Shown in pieces: positions 27,208 to 36,764 of a stretch of DNA of 64,000 bases. This DNA comes from Photorhabdus heterorhabditis. GTDB lineage: Bacteria > Pseudomonadota > Gammaproteobacteria > Enterobacterales > Enterobacteriaceae. The stretch covers positions 1 to 64,000 of the forward strand of contig NZ_RCWA01000004.1 in NCBI RefSeq assembly GCF_018448905.1. Reading direction: 5' to 3'. The position numbers were made by a program, and so were the translations under genes. The notes under the pieces were generated by a model. The model saw only the letters and a program-made list of their open reading frames with translations. It did not search any database and was not told the DNA's origin. The first letter of the stretch is position 1; each line of letters begins with the position of its first letter.

Positions 27208-27942
27208 TTACTGTGGTTTCAGCATGGCGATCATGAAGTCTTTAGCACTTTCGATCTTGCCTTGTTGAATTGCAGCGGCCGGATCGACATGTTTCGGGCA
27301 AACTTCAGAACAATAGCCAACGAAAGTACAGCTCCATACGCCATTTTGGCTGTTAAGTTGCGGCATACGCTCTTTCTTACCGCGGTCACGATTGTCAAGA
27401 TTGTAACGATGAGCCAGAGTGATCGCCGCTGGGCCGATAAATTCAGGGTTCAAACCAAATTGAGGGCAAGCGGCATAGCACAAGCCGCAGTTGATACAGC
27501 CGGAAAACTGATGGTATTTTTCCATCTGTGCTGGAGTTTGAATATTCGGACCTTCAGACGGTTTACGGTCGTTTCCGATGATGTATGGCTTGATGGCTTC
27601 CAGGCTTTCAATGAAGTGAGTCATATCAACGACCAAATCACGCTCAATAGGGAAGTTAGCCAATGCTTCAATTTTCATGCCCTGTGGATAATCACGTAGG
27701 AAGGTTTTACAGGCCAATTTGGGCACACGCTCAACCATCATACCGCAAGAGCCACAGATAGCCATACGGCAGGACCAGCGGTAAGAGAGGTCGGGAGCCA
27801 GATTGTCTTTAATGTAACCTAACGCATCAAGCAGGGAGGTTTGATCATCGTAAGGAACTTCATAGGCTATAAAATGGGGCTCATGGTCACTTTCCGGGTT
27901 ATAGCGCATGACCTCCATTCTCAGGGTTTTCATATCAGCCAT
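27208..27942 (-). CDS. frdB: Fumarate reductase iron-sulfur subunit
   Basis: A 244-residue electron-transfer subunit linking the quinol site in FrdCD to the flavin of FrdA. The [2Fe-2S] ligands appear in [10 protein letters not shown], and the [4Fe-4S] and [3Fe-4S] ligands in [12 protein letters not shown] and [18 protein letters not shown] chose the ATG at 27942 ([11 protein letters not shown]), which equals the E. coli start and has AAGGAG at proper spacing; a frame 14 codons longer would read inside frdA. It overlaps the frdA end by 8 bases, so translation is probably coupled. Confidence 0.97.
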   Translation of the reverse strand: MADMKTLRMEVMRYNPESDHEPHFIAYEVPYDDQTSLLDALGYIKDNLAPDLSYRWSCRMAICGSCGMMVERVPKLACKTFLRDYPQGMKIEALANFPIERDLVVDMTHFIESLEAIKPYIIGNDRKPSEGPNIQTPAQMEKYHQFSGCINCGLCYAACPQFGLNPEFIGPAAITLAHRYNLDNRDRGKKERMPQLNSQNGVWSCTFVGYCSEVCPKHVDPAAAIQQGKIESAKDFMIAMLKPQ

Positions 27943-29731
27943 TCGCCTGCTCCTTATGCTCTTTCTCTTGTGCTGCGGCTTCACCGCCGTACACGCGTTT
28001 TGCTGGAGTAGATTTGGTAATTTTTACGTTGCTATATTTTAGGCCAGGTGTGCTGTCAGGCTTATAGAAAGCCAACGTATGTTTCAGGAAGTTTTCATCA
28101 TCACGTTCGGTACAACCTTCATCCAGACGTTGATGTGCACCACGGGATTCTTTTCGGTTGATTGCAGAGTGAATCATACATTCGGCGACTTCCAGACCGA
28201 AACCAAGTTCAATGGTATATAGCAGATCAGTGTTGAATACACTGGTGTTATCAGTAATCTGAACGTGTTTAAAGCGATCTTTTAGCTCGGCAATCTTATC
28301 AACAGTTTTCTGCATTAATTCAGGGGTACGGTAGATACCGCAGCCTTCTTCCATAGAAAGCCCCAATTCATTGCGGATCTTAGACCAACTTTCAGTACCT
28401 TTTTGTTTTAGCAGATTGTTAAGACGCGCTATGACATCATGTGCTTGAGTATCCAGTGCATGATTGTTAGCCGACGTTGCCTGCTGAGCGTGTTTCACGG
28501 CTTCTTCACCCGCCAGACGGCCAAAGACCACTAGTTCAGCCAAAGAGTTGGAACCAAGGCGGTTTGCACCATGTAGACCAACAGAAGAACATTCGCCAAC
28601 AGCAAACAGTCCTTTAATACGGGTTTCACACTTCTGGTCAGTTTCGATACCGCCCATGGTGTAATGTGCGGTAGGGCGAACCGGAATGGGTTCTTTCACC
28701 GGATCAACGCCAACATACGCTTTTGCCAGTTCACAAATAAAGGGCAGGCGCTCAAGTAATTTCTTCTCACCTAGATGGCGTAGATCCAGATAAACCACAT
28801 CGCCACGTTGAGTCGAAATTGTACGACCGGCACGCCATTCATGCCAAAAAGCTTGAGAAACTTTGTCACGGGGACCTAGTTCCATATATTTGTTTTCAGG
28901 TTTGCCTAATGGAGTTTCAGGGCCGAGGCCATAATCTTGTAAATAGCGGTAGCCATCTTTGTTGACCAGAATTCCACCTTCACCACGACAACCTTCTGTC
29001 ATTAGGATACCGGAACCTGGCAGGCCGGTTGGATGGTACTGAACAAATTCCATATCACGTAGTGGTACACCATGACGGAATGCCATGCCCATGCCATCAC
29101 CAGTCACGATACCGCCGTTAGTATTGTAACGGTATACGCGACCTGCCCCACCGGTTGCCATAATAACGGCATTGGCCCGGATTTGAATTTTGGTGCCTTC
29201 CATCATATTTAGTGCAACTAAGCCACGAGCTTGTCCTTCATCTACTAGGATGTCGAGGACAAAATGTTCGTCAAAACGTTGAATCTGCGGGTACTTAAGA
29301 GAGGTCTGGAATAGGGTATGTAGCATATGGAAGCCAGTTTTATCCGCCGCAAACCAGGTACGTTCTATCTTCATACCACCGAAACGACGCACGTTGACGG
29401 AACCATCTTCTCTACGGCTCCATGGGCAGCCCCATTGCTCCAGTTGGATCATTTCTGTCGGGCAATGTTCGACAAAGTATTCAACGACATCTTGTTCACA
29501 CAGCCAGTCACCACCGGATACCGTGTCATTGAAATGGAAATCATAGGAGTCGTGAGCTTGAGTGACTGCGGCTGATCCGCCTTCTGCTGCCACCGTGTGG
29601 CTACGCATTGGGTAGACTTTTGAGATCAAAGCAATCTTCATTTGAGGATTGGCCTCAGCGGCGGCAATTGCCGCCCGTAGACCTGCGCCCCCGGCTCCGA
29701 TAATAGCGAGATCGGCATTAAAGGTTTGCAC
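27935..29731 (-). CDS. frdA: Fumarate reductase flavoprotein subunit
   Basis: A 598-residue catalytic subunit with covalently bound FAD that reduces fumarate to succinate in anaerobic respiration. The N-terminal dinucleotide fold is [19 protein letters not shown]; the flavinylation histidine is in [14 protein letters not shown]; the substrate-binding HPTGLPGSG and the [15 protein letters not shown] block are present. The start is a GTG at 29731 after TGGAGAAG. It heads the frdABCD operon. Fumarate would come from aspA and DcuA, both encoded nearby. An ERIC pair lies upstream. Confidence 0.97.
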   Translation of the reverse strand: MQTFNADLAIIGAGGAGLRAAIAAAEANPQMKIALISKVYPMRSHTVAAEGGSAAVTQAHDSYDFHFNDTVSGGDWLCEQDVVEYFVEHCPTEMIQLEQWGCPWSRREDGSVNVRRFGGMKIERTWFAADKTGFHMLHTLFQTSLKYPQIQRFDEHFVLDILVDEGQARGLVALNMMEGTKIQIRANAVIMATGGAGRVYRYNTNGGIVTGDGMGMAFRHGVPLRDMEFVQYHPTGLPGSGILMTEGCRGEGGILVNKDGYRYLQDYGLGPETPLGKPENKYMELGPRDKVSQAFWHEWRAGRTISTQRGDVVYLDLRHLGEKKLLERLPFICELAKAYVGVDPVKEPIPVRPTAHYTMGGIETDQKCETRIKGLFAVGECSSVGLHGANRLGSNSLAELVVFGRLAGEEAVKHAQQATSANNHALDTQAHDVIARLNNLLKQKGTESWSKIRNELGLSMEEGCGIYRTPELMQKTVDKIAELKDRFKHVQITDNTSVFNTDLLYTIELGFGLEVAECMIHSAINRKESRGAHQRLDEGCTERDDENFLKHTLAFYKPDSTPGLKYSNVKITKSTPAKRVYGGEAAAQEKEHKEQANG

Positions 29732-29958
29732 TGTGCTTCTCCATTGTTCAAGTGAAATGAGTCAGTAATCAAAAGCGTTATAACTATCCATAAATGTTGT
29801 TGTTATTGTTTATCATATGGCAGGATTCTGTAGATAAAATCTGTGCTTTGACGATTAAGGATAGTTATTTGTTACTTTTTTGTCTGGGATTAAGTATAGC
29901 GAATTGCAAATGGGGGAAATTTGATATGAAAGGGGGTTTTGTTGGATTTGATTATGAA

Positions 29959-30152
29959 TATACCCGTTATCTTTCAAGTTGCCTCTTGGTGGGCGGCACT
30001 CACTCACCCCGGTCACATCGTTATCTATACCTTTCATCTTTCAAGCTGCTGCTTTGTTGGCTGCGTTCACTTACCCCAGTCACATCGTTATCTATGCTCC
30101 TGGGGATGCGTTCTCTTGCCGCCGCGATCCATCTTGAAATCCATAAGGTATA
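29959..30152. repeat. Truncated ERIC abutting a full ERIC
   Basis: A first copy begins TATACCCG at 29959 and stops at its central ATCGTTATC, where a complete second copy begins (TATACC at 30026) and runs to GGTATA at 30152. The two are in the same orientation, so either one inserted into the other or recombination fused them. Confidence 0.85.
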
Positions 30153-30534
30153 TATTGATCTAAAACAAAAATTGGCCCTTTTTTCTTTGCATTCATCTTA
30201 AGGATTAATTGTTTAGATATTTTAATTGATTCTATTATCCAGAATTGGGTTGTAGAGTGATAACCTAGAGAGGGAGTATTAATTGATTTGATGATATAAT
30301 ACTATGAAAGTTTAATGATATTCGAAAGTAGTATTTTTAAAATAATATGATTGTCAACTAAATATATAAAATAAATAATCAGTTATTTTAATTAGTTAAT
30401 TCAGGATGGTTGTTAAAATTATTAATTATATTTTATAGTTGTTTTTATTGATTGTTAATTATTATTCTGAATTTAAGATTAAAAAGTTATGAGCAGAGAG
30501 GGAATATCTGTGATTATTTATCTTGAAGCTGTAA

Positions 30535-30616
30535 GATAAAGATAAAGATAAAGATAAAGATAAAGATAAAGATAAAGATAAAGATAAAGATAAAGATAAA
30601 GATAAAGATAAAGATA
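30535..30616. repeat. (GATAAA)n tandem array, about 14 copies
   Basis: The hexamer GATAAA is repeated without interruption for about 82 bases. It lies in noncoding DNA between frdA and the first trefoil gene. Perfect short arrays of this kind tend to vary in copy number through slippage. Confidence 0.95.
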
Positions 30617-30715
30617 TATTTTTCCATTAAATACTAGTTGTCTATGATTATTTTTATATTTTAAAATGATAACGATAATTTAATGAAAATTAATTTTCAT
30701 AGGCATTATTTTTGT

Positions 30716-30744
30716 AGTGGTCGGATAAAACTGACCACTTTTTA
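30716..30744 (+). terminator. Terminator-like hairpin related to those after the trefoil genes
   Basis: AGTGGTC (30716-30722) pairs with GACCACT (30733-30739) and a T-run follows. Its core resembles the hairpins at 31492-31520 and 32407-32435, yet no gene is visible upstream. Confidence 0.7.
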
Positions 30745-30913
30745 TTTTTAAATATATTTATAGTGTGCTGTTATTTTAATTTTAAATAACAATATTACTT
30801 GAAATAAATATAAAATATATTTTATTATTTAAAGATAATATTAGTTGTATATATTCAACAAAGAGATTTTATACCCAATAGTGATAGTAAAAAATGGAGT
30901 ATTAATATGATGT

Positions 30914-30995
30914 TATACCCTTCATCTTTCAAGCTGCTGCTTTGTTGGATGCGTTCACTTGCCGCCGCACTGCAACTTGAAATCTATTGGGTATA
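30914..30995. repeat. ERIC element, 82-bp short form
   Basis: Same internal 45-base loss as the copy at 22937. It sits within the 5' region of the first trefoil gene, about 40 bases before its start; the second trefoil gene has similar upstream sequence without an ERIC. Confidence 0.88.
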
Positions 30996-31036
30996 TATAA
31001 TTAATTCAATTGAATATATATGAACAGGATAATATT

Positions 31037-31453
31037 ATGGAATTATTAAGCGGTACTATCGCATTACAGGCAGATAATGGGCTGTTTTTGAGTCGAATTG
31101 ATCGGGGAGGGGGCGGAATTGATTTTATTGAAGCGAATAAATCTACTGTTGATATTTACTCAAAATATTATTTAACAAAGATTAACTCTAATAAAATAGC
31201 GCTTCGTGCAAATAATGGTCTCTATTTAAGTCGATTTTCTCTGGTTTGTGGTGATTATATTGTTGCTGTGAGATCGAGTGTTGATATTTATTCTGTTTTT
31301 ACAGTAGAGTATATCGATAATAATATGATAGCCCTGTGTGCCGATAATGGTAAATATCTTAGTCGGATCAATTCAGGAGGTATTTTTAGCTATATTAAAC
31401 CGGATAGAGACGATGTGGATATACATTGCCAGTTTAAGGTAATAAAACTATGA
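31037..31453 (+). CDS. Fascin-like beta-trefoil protein, copy 1
   Basis: A 138-residue protein made of three homologous segments, each with an ALxADNGxYLSR motif: IALQADNGLFLSR (about 7-19), IALRANNGLYLSR (53-65) and IALCADNGKYLSR (100-112). Three such repeats in 138 residues indicate a single beta-trefoil of the fascin/actin-crosslinking-like type. There is no signal peptide. In bacteria such domains often bind sugars or host proteins, but the target here is unknown. I chose the ATG at 31037 because it aligns with the start of the paralogue at 31964; the ribosome binding site AACAGGAT is weaker than the paralogue's. AT-rich, likely acquired. Confidence 0.7.
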   Translation: MELLSGTIALQADNGLFLSRIDRGGGGIDFIEANKSTVDIYSKYYLTKINSNKIALRANNGLYLSRFSLVCGDYIVAVRSSVDIYSVFTVEYIDNNMIALCADNGKYLSRINSGGIFSYIKPDRDDVDIHCQFKVIKL

Positions 31454-31491
31454 ATGGTTAAACAGTGATTCTTGTTTATATTAATTTATTG

Positions 31492-31520
31492 GTGGTCAGG
31501 TAAATCTGATCACTGTTTTA
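31492..31520 (+). terminator. Hairpin after trefoil copy 1
   Basis: GTGGTCAG (31492-31499) pairs with CTGATCAC (31506-31513) with one wobble, followed by TGTTTTA. Confidence 0.65.
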
Positions 31521-31552
31521 ATATATCAGATGAAAAGATTAATTATTGCTTG

Positions 31553-31636
31553 TATACCTGTTATCTTTCAAGTTGCCTATTTGTTGGCTGCGTTCACACA
31601 CCCCGGTCACAGAGTTATTGAAATCTATTGGGTATA
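31553..31636. repeat. ERIC element, truncated
   Basis: Begins TATACCTG and ends GGGTATA, but the right half up to TTGAAATC is missing. The deletion differs from the 82-bp forms. Confidence 0.8.
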
Positions 31637-31963
31637 AATAATTCATAATGTGTTTTTAGTGTTATTGATAACATTATAATTAATCAAATTAAATTATTCT
31701 TCACTTTTATTATAATATCTTATTTTTTTAATTTAAATATGATAATTATCTCTTGTTATTTTATAAATGACAGTGTGGATTGAATTATGATTTTCTCTAA
31801 TATTAAGAATAAAGATGAAATATATCTTGTTGTTTAACAATAATGGTATATATTCAATAAAGGAATTTTATTTTCATAGGAATAGAAAGTTGATATGGTG
31901 TTTAAATGATATTTTATAAGTAATTAATTTAAGAAATTAAATATATTTAAACAGGAGGATGTC

Positions 31964-32377
31964 ATGGCATTACCTGATCATACTATCGCATTGCAAGCAG
32001 ATAATGGACTCTATTTGAGTAGATTCAGTCAGGGGAAAATTAATTACATTCAGGCTGGTAGATATACTATTGGTGCTTCTTCCCGGTATATCGTGGAACT
32101 ATTTGATGCTCATACGATGGCGCTTCGGGCAGACAATGGGCTATATTTGAGTCGGATTCTTCGACCTAGCGGTAGTTATATTGAAGCTGCAAAATCAAGT
32201 ATTGATGTTTATTCTAAGTTTACTGTAGAAGATGTCGAAGCTAATGTGGTAGCTTTGCGTGCAGATAATGGAAAATATCTAAGTCGGATCAATATAAAAG
32301 GTATTAATTATATTAAACCGGATAAGACCTATATAGACGCGTATTGTCACTTTAAATTGATAACGCTGTTAGAGTAA
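31964..32377 (+). CDS. Fascin-like beta-trefoil protein, copy 2
   Basis: A 137-residue paralogue of the gene at 31037, with the same three repeats: IALQADNGLYLSR, MALRADNGLYLSR and VALRADNGKYLSR, and a matching C-terminus (YIKPDK ... FKLI). The motifs are closer to consensus than in copy 1, which has Cys and Asn replacements. A strong ribosome binding site, AGGAGGA, lies seven bases before the ATG. No signal peptide. The two genes form a tandem pair, each with its own terminator-like hairpin, so they are probably transcribed separately. The function is not known to me. Confidence 0.72.
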   Translation: MALPDHTIALQADNGLYLSRFSQGKINYIQAGRYTIGASSRYIVELFDAHTMALRADNGLYLSRILRPSGSYIEAAKSSIDVYSKFTVEDVEANVVALRADNGKYLSRINIKGINYIKPDKTYIDAYCHFKLITLLE

Positions 32378-32406
32378 ATCGTGATCTTGATTGGCTCGGG
32401 CTTTGT

Positions 32407-32435
32407 CGTGGTCAGGTAAAATCGATCACGTTCCA
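32407..32435 (+). terminator. Hairpin after trefoil copy 2
   Basis: CGTGGTC (32407-32413) pairs with GATCACG (32424-32430). The T-run is poor (TTCC), so termination may be weak. Confidence 0.5.
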
Positions 32436-32466
32436 ACGGTAATATTTTGGCGATAACTAATAGTTA

Positions 32467-32548
32467 TATACCCAATAGATTTCAAATTGCAGCACGGCGG
32501 CAAGTGAACGCAGCCAACAAAGCAGCAACTTGAAAGATGAAGGGTATA
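32467..32548. repeat. ERIC element, 82-bp short form, reversed
   Basis: Reads in the opposite orientation to the copies at 22937 and 30914 but has the same 45-base internal loss. Confidence 0.88.
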
Positions 32549-32686
32549 TGTCTGGATGTTACGAATCTATTGTAGTTTTGATTTAGAAAAAATTAAGTCG
32601 TTCCGAGATGATCAGACGGTAATGATTTGTCTGATATGTGTGATGCAGGTAGACTGCACGTTTTGTTTTATTTTGGAGTCATTTAC

Positions 32687-33664
32687 ATGAGCGACACAGC
32701 AAACTGGCAACCAAGTGCTCCTATCGCTAACTTGTTGAAACGAGCGACTATTTTAGCTGAAATACGACGCTTTTTCGCAGATCGCGGGGTATTGGAAGTC
32801 GAAACACCGGCTATGGGGCAGTCTACAGTGACTGATATCCACTTGTTTCCTTTTCAGACAGAGTTTGTTGGTCCTGGTGCTTCAGATGGTATGACTCTTT
32901 ATCTGATGACAAGCCCAGAATACCACATGAAACGTCTACTGGCGGCAGGAAGTGGTTCTATTTACCAGCTCAGTCGCAGTTTCCGTAATGAGGAAGCGGG
33001 CCGTTATCATAATCCTGAATTTACCATGTTGGAATGGTACCGGCCTCACTATGATATGTACCGCTTGATAAATGAGGTGGATGACTTACTTCAGCAGATA
33101 CTTGACTGCGAAAGTGCGGAATTACTCTCTTATCAGCAAGCTTTCTTGCGTTATCTGGATATTGACCCATTGTCCGCAGAGAAAGAAAAATTGCGTGAAG
33201 TTGCCGCCAAACTGGATCTGAGCAATATTGCTGATACAGAGGAAGATCGGGATACTTTATTGCAACTTTTGTTTACCGTCGGCGTTGAGCCGCATATCGG
33301 TATTGAAAAGCCAACTTTTATTTACCATTTCCCGGCTTCTCAGGCTTCTTTGGCTGAAATCAGCAAAGAAGATCACCGGGTTGCAGAGCGTTTTGAGGTC
33401 TATTTCAAAGGTGTTGAATTGGCAAATGGCTTCCGGGAATTGACTGATGGTGATGAACAACGTCAGCGTTTTGAACAGGATAATCGTAAACGCGTAGAGC
33501 TGGGTTTACCTGTGCGTCCAGTTGATGAAAATTTGCTTGGCGCTCTGAAACAGGGAATGCCTGAGTGTGCAGGTGTGGCGCTTGGCGTTGATCGTTTGGT
33601 AATGCTGGCTTTAGGGGCAGAAAAGCTCAGTGATGTTATTGCTTTTTCGGTAAGTAAGGCATAA
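32687..33664 (+). CDS. epmA: EF-P--(R)-beta-lysine ligase EpmA
   Basis: A 325-residue class II lysyl-tRNA synthetase paralogue that activates (R)-beta-lysine and attaches it to Lys34 of EF-P. It lacks the anticodon-binding domain. Class II motifs are visible: [28 protein letters not shown] and the C-terminal [15 protein letters not shown]. The ATG at 32687 gives [13 protein letters not shown], parallel to E. coli, and has TTTTGGAG before it; a longer frame to 32627 is rejected. Length equals the E. coli protein (325). It is normally divergent from frdA, but here the trefoil region separates them. Confidence 0.97.
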   Translation: MSDTANWQPSAPIANLLKRATILAEIRRFFADRGVLEVETPAMGQSTVTDIHLFPFQTEFVGPGASDGMTLYLMTSPEYHMKRLLAAGSGSIYQLSRSFRNEEAGRYHNPEFTMLEWYRPHYDMYRLINEVDDLLQQILDCESAELLSYQQAFLRYLDIDPLSAEKEKLREVAAKLDLSNIADTEEDRDTLLQLLFTVGVEPHIGIEKPTFIYHFPASQASLAEISKEDHRVAERFEVYFKGVELANGFRELTDGDEQRQRFEQDNRKRVELGLPVRPVDENLLGALKQGMPECAGVALGVDRLVMLALGAEKLSDVIAFSVSKA

Positions 33665-33677
33665 TTATTAAACGATA

Positions 33678-33700
33678 GGGCGCTGATTGAAGCGCCCGTT
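33678..33700. terminator. Terminator shared by epmA and glpQ
   Basis: GGGCGCT and AGCGCCC arms with GTTT on the plus side. It lies between convergent epmA and glpQ. Confidence 0.7.
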
Positions 33701-33705
33701 TGCAT

Positions 33706-34776
33706 CTACTTATGCTGTTTTTGCAGGAATTTCACACCTAAATCAGGGAAATCGGTGAATGCGCCGTCTACATCCGCCTGATTATAAATGATATCGAAAA
33801 GCTGATCGCCATTGGTGGCGTATTTAGGCAGTTTATCAACCCGAATGGAGTATGGGTGGACTTCTACATTGTTAGCGTGAGCATCTTTCACCATACCAGT
33901 TAATTTAATATTGGTTGGTGTAGAACTCTCATCCACAATCATATGGTAATCAGGACCAATGCCATCAGCATATTCTGCTATTTTTTTCATTGCTCCTGGT
34001 TTAAACATCCAGTCATAGCTGTAATTTATCCAGTTACCGTTTGGTTTTTGTTCATAGGTTTCATTCCAGTTGGTATAAGCAATAAGTTGAACCAGCTTTA
34101 AATCCATTCCCAGTTTGGGTTCCAACACGTTTTTGATGCGTTTAAGTTCGTTGGCATCGAAACATTGCAAATAGACTTTATCGCTTTTCTTGGTGTAGCC
34201 ATATTCTTTCAACACTGTCAGTACCTTAGTGGAAATATCTTTACCTTCCTGCTGGTGGAACCACGGTGCTTTGATTTCAGGGTAGATACCAATGTTTTTG
34301 CCAGTAGATTTGTTCAGCCCCTGAATAAACTCGATCTCTTCTTGAAAAGTGTGAATTCGGAAATCAGATTTCCACATCGGAAAACGATGGGTATAGGTCT
34401 GTACACGCTTGTTATTTTTAATCTCGAAGCCTTCCGTGAATTTCAATGACTTGATTTCAGACAAGGTGAAATCGATGGCATAGTAACGTCCGTCTTGACG
34501 AGCATGGTTAGGGAATTTATCTGCAACGTCAGTTACGCGATCAAGGTAGTGATCATGAAGTACCACCAACTCATTATCTTTAGTCATAACCAAATCTTGT
34601 TCCAAATAATCGGCACCTTCAGCATAAGCCATAGCCTTAGCAGGTAAGGTGTGTTCAGGTAAATATCCGCTTGCGCCGCGATGGGCGATCACAATCTTAT
34701 CTGCCGCTTGAACTATGCCTGACATAGAGGATGCTAAAATAATGCCCGTTACCATGGTTTTTATTGGAGTTCGCAT
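33706..34776 (-). CDS. glpQ: Periplasmic glycerophosphodiester phosphodiesterase GlpQ
   Basis: A 356-residue periplasmic enzyme that hydrolyses glycerophosphodiesters to glycerol-3-phosphate and an alcohol. The signal peptide MRTPIKTMVTGIILASS... is likely cleaved after VQA. The GDPD motif is present in IAHRGASGYLPEHT with the first catalytic His, followed by EQDLVMTKD and LHDHYLDR. Length is near E. coli GlpQ (358). It lies 140 bases downstream of glpT on the same strand, so glycerol-3-phosphate released by GlpQ can be imported by GlpT. Confidence 0.97.
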   Translation of the reverse strand: MRTPIKTMVTGIILASSMSGIVQAADKIVIAHRGASGYLPEHTLPAKAMAYAEGADYLEQDLVMTKDNELVVLHDHYLDRVTDVADKFPNHARQDGRYYAIDFTLSEIKSLKFTEGFEIKNNKRVQTYTHRFPMWKSDFRIHTFQEEIEFIQGLNKSTGKNIGIYPEIKAPWFHQQEGKDISTKVLTVLKEYGYTKKSDKVYLQCFDANELKRIKNVLEPKLGMDLKLVQLIAYTNWNETYEQKPNGNWINYSYDWMFKPGAMKKIAEYADGIGPDYHMIVDESSTPTNIKLTGMVKDAHANNVEVHPYSIRVDKLPKYATNGDQLFDIIYNQADVDGAFTDFPDLGVKFLQKQHK

Positions 34777-34916
34777 ATGTGTTTCTCCGTTTTAGTAATG
34801 AGATTGTTGTGCTGTGTTAACCATGTTTCTTAGCTGAAATGAAAGATTAAAAAACCGTAGCATAAACAATGCTACAGTTTAATTATAAGTGATATACCAT
34901 GATTTGGTGGGAGTAA

Positions 34917-36269
34917 TTAGCTGTGCTGACGGGCTAATTCTTGTTTGTACTTGTTTTCGTTAATCATAACAATCAACAATAGAATAACAGACAAGGCACT
35001 TCCGCCTATCATAACCATAAAGCCACCGTCCCAGTCGAAGAAGTCAACGGTGTAACCGACAATGGCACTAGCCGCAACTGAGCCACCTAAGTAACCGAAC
35101 AAGCCAGTGAAGCCAGCGGCTGTTCCCGCAGCTTTTTTAGGGGCTAGTTCAAGAGCGTGCAGGCCGATCAGCATAACTGGACCATAGATCAGGAAGCCAA
35201 TAACCAGCATACAAGCCATATCTACATTTGGGTTACCAGCCGGGTTCAGCCAGAATACAATCGTTGCGATAGTGACCAGGGTCATAAAGAAGACGCCGGT
35301 TGCACCTCGGTTGCCTCTAAATACTTTGTCTGACATCCAGCCACACAGTAGAGTGCCTGGAATACCTGCATATTCGTACAGGAAGTAAGCCCATGAAGAT
35401 TTGTCTAACGCAAAGTGTTTGGCTTCACGCAGATAGGTTGGTGACCAGTCAAGAATACCGTAACGCAGCAAGTAAACGAACACGTTGGCAATGGCAATCA
35501 TCCACAGCAGTTTGTTCGGCAATATATACTGCATAAAAATCTGTTTGGCGGTTAATTCTTTTTCGTCTTTTTCTGTGTAGTCAGGTGGATAATCGTTTTT
35601 ATACTCTTCAACTGGTGGCAGGCCACAAGATTGTGGTGTGTCACGCATTAGAGCAAATGCGATCAGAGCAACCAAGATTGCAGCGAAAGCGGGCATATAA
35701 AGTGCCGCTTTCCAGTCATTGAACCACGCCATACCTAGCAGGAACAGTAACGGTGGCAAACCACCACCGACATTATGTGCGCAGTTCCAGATAGAAACGA
35801 TACCGCCACGTTCTTTCTGTGACCACCAGTGAACCATAGTACGGCCACAAGGAGGCCAACCCATACCCTGGAACCAACCACATAGGAACAGCAGCACGAA
35901 CATGACAGCAATACTGGAAGTTGCCCAGGGTACGAAACCCATGAATAGCATAACAACCGCCGCGAGAATCAGACCGGCTGGTAAGAAGACCCGAGGGTTG
36001 GAACGATCGGATACAGAACCCATGATGAATTTGGAGAAGCCGTATGCGATAGAGATCCCTGATAGTGCGAAACCGAGATCACCTTTGGAAAAACCTTGCT
36101 CAACCAGATAAGGCATTGCCAGAGCAAAGTTCTTCCTTACCAGATAATAAGCGGCATAACCAAAGAAAATCCCCATAAAAATTTGCCAGCGTAGACGGCG
36201 ATAGACTGGATCTATCTGTGTTGTTGGCAGTCGGGGCTTATGAAGCGCCGGCTTGAAAATACTTAACAT
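34917..36269 (-). CDS. glpT: Glycerol-3-phosphate:phosphate antiporter GlpT
   Basis: A 450-residue MFS-fold inner-membrane antiporter of the organophosphate:phosphate family, importing glycerol-3-phosphate in exchange for phosphate. The N-terminal [25 protein letters not shown] segment includes the conserved Arg (R45 in E. coli) of the substrate site. About twelve membrane segments are visible. Length is close to E. coli GlpT (452). A consensus CRP site lies about 230 bases upstream (36502-36517), in line with the cAMP-CRP control known for glpTQ. The protein also typically admits fosfomycin. Confidence 0.97.
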   Translation of the reverse strand: MLSIFKPALHKPRLPTTQIDPVYRRLRWQIFMGIFFGYAAYYLVRKNFALAMPYLVEQGFSKGDLGFALSGISIAYGFSKFIMGSVSDRSNPRVFLPAGLILAAVVMLFMGFVPWATSSIAVMFVLLFLCGWFQGMGWPPCGRTMVHWWSQKERGGIVSIWNCAHNVGGGLPPLLFLLGMAWFNDWKAALYMPAFAAILVALIAFALMRDTPQSCGLPPVEEYKNDYPPDYTEKDEKELTAKQIFMQYILPNKLLWMIAIANVFVYLLRYGILDWSPTYLREAKHFALDKSSWAYFLYEYAGIPGTLLCGWMSDKVFRGNRGATGVFFMTLVTIATIVFWLNPAGNPNVDMACMLVIGFLIYGPVMLIGLHALELAPKKAAGTAAGFTGLFGYLGGSVAASAIVGYTVDFFDWDGGFMVMIGGSALSVILLLIVMINENKYKQELARQHS

Positions 36270-36764
36270 ATTTTGCCTCCGATGGCTTATCTAGTTATAT
36301 GAACAACTTACCGGTTGACTAATGCCACCGGATGGGAAAACGAAAATTTTTGTAAGTAGTTATTTTCTATAACGAAAATTATGATAATCGAAATAACCCA
36401 ATCTAATCTGTGAGATAAGACTCAGTTGTTAAAGGTGTTTTGCCCAAGCAACAATTCTGAGTGATTTGTTAACTTTTTAAAACGTACTTTACCAATGAAA
36501 TTGTGACTGGCGTCACAATAACGAGCTTTACTTAATTGTTGGTGAGCGTTTTTAGTTCGTTTTTGTTCTTTTTCAAACAAAGACCACAGTTTTTATGCAT
36601 ATTTTGTTGCTGGATATCTATCCTGACAGACATTGGGAGCTTCTCAATTGATAGCGAATGAATAATCGATTTTGACGATAAACAGACTGCTTTGACGGTA
36701 TACTAATGATCTGCCAGACTCATAATTTATACAGTTGTATAGCTGATATACAAGTGGAGGAACC
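36270..36764. other. glpT / DUF29 divergent intergenic region
   Basis: About 500 bases without a gene. It has the CRP site (36502-36517) for glpT and, at its right end, a block upstream of the first DUF29 gene that is repeated before the second one. Confidence 0.55.
36502..36517. promoter_or_regulatory. CRP binding site of glpTQ
   Basis: TGTGACTGGCGTCACA matches TGTGA-N6-TCACA in both half sites. It lies upstream of glpT. Confidence 0.75.

Larger units (their letters stand above)
29732..31036. other. Accessory intergenic region between frdA and the trefoil genes
   Basis: No convincing gene in 1.3 kb. It contains nested ERIC copies (29959-30152), a GATAAA array (30535-30616), a terminator-like hairpin (30716-30744) and a short ERIC form (30914-30995), listed separately. 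Open frames here (29794-30201 and others) run through ERIC sequence and are not genes. Confidence 0.6.
31454..31963. other. Spacer between the two trefoil genes
   Basis: Contains the hairpin 31492-31520, a truncated ERIC (31553-31636) and an AT-rich 5' region. About 100 bases before the second gene (near 31840-31900) resemble the sequence upstream of the first (near 30840-30900), including TATATATTCAA, showing that promoter and gene were duplicated together. Confidence 0.6.
32378..32686. other. Spacer before epmA
   Basis: Holds a hairpin (32407-32435) and a reversed short ERIC (32467-32548). The epmA promoter should lie in the last 130 bases; I see no distinctive operator. Confidence 0.55.

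Noticed and set aside
27139-27699. 186-codon plus-strand frame opposite frdB
   Set aside because: Shadow of frdB, whose cysteine motifs and operon position are unambiguous.
29794-30201. 135-codon plus-strand frame upstream of frdA
   Set aside because: Most of it is translated ERIC sequence; no ribosome binding site or family match.
30535-30616. CRISPR array
   Set aside because: The repeat is a continuous hexamer without spacers; no cas genes are present.
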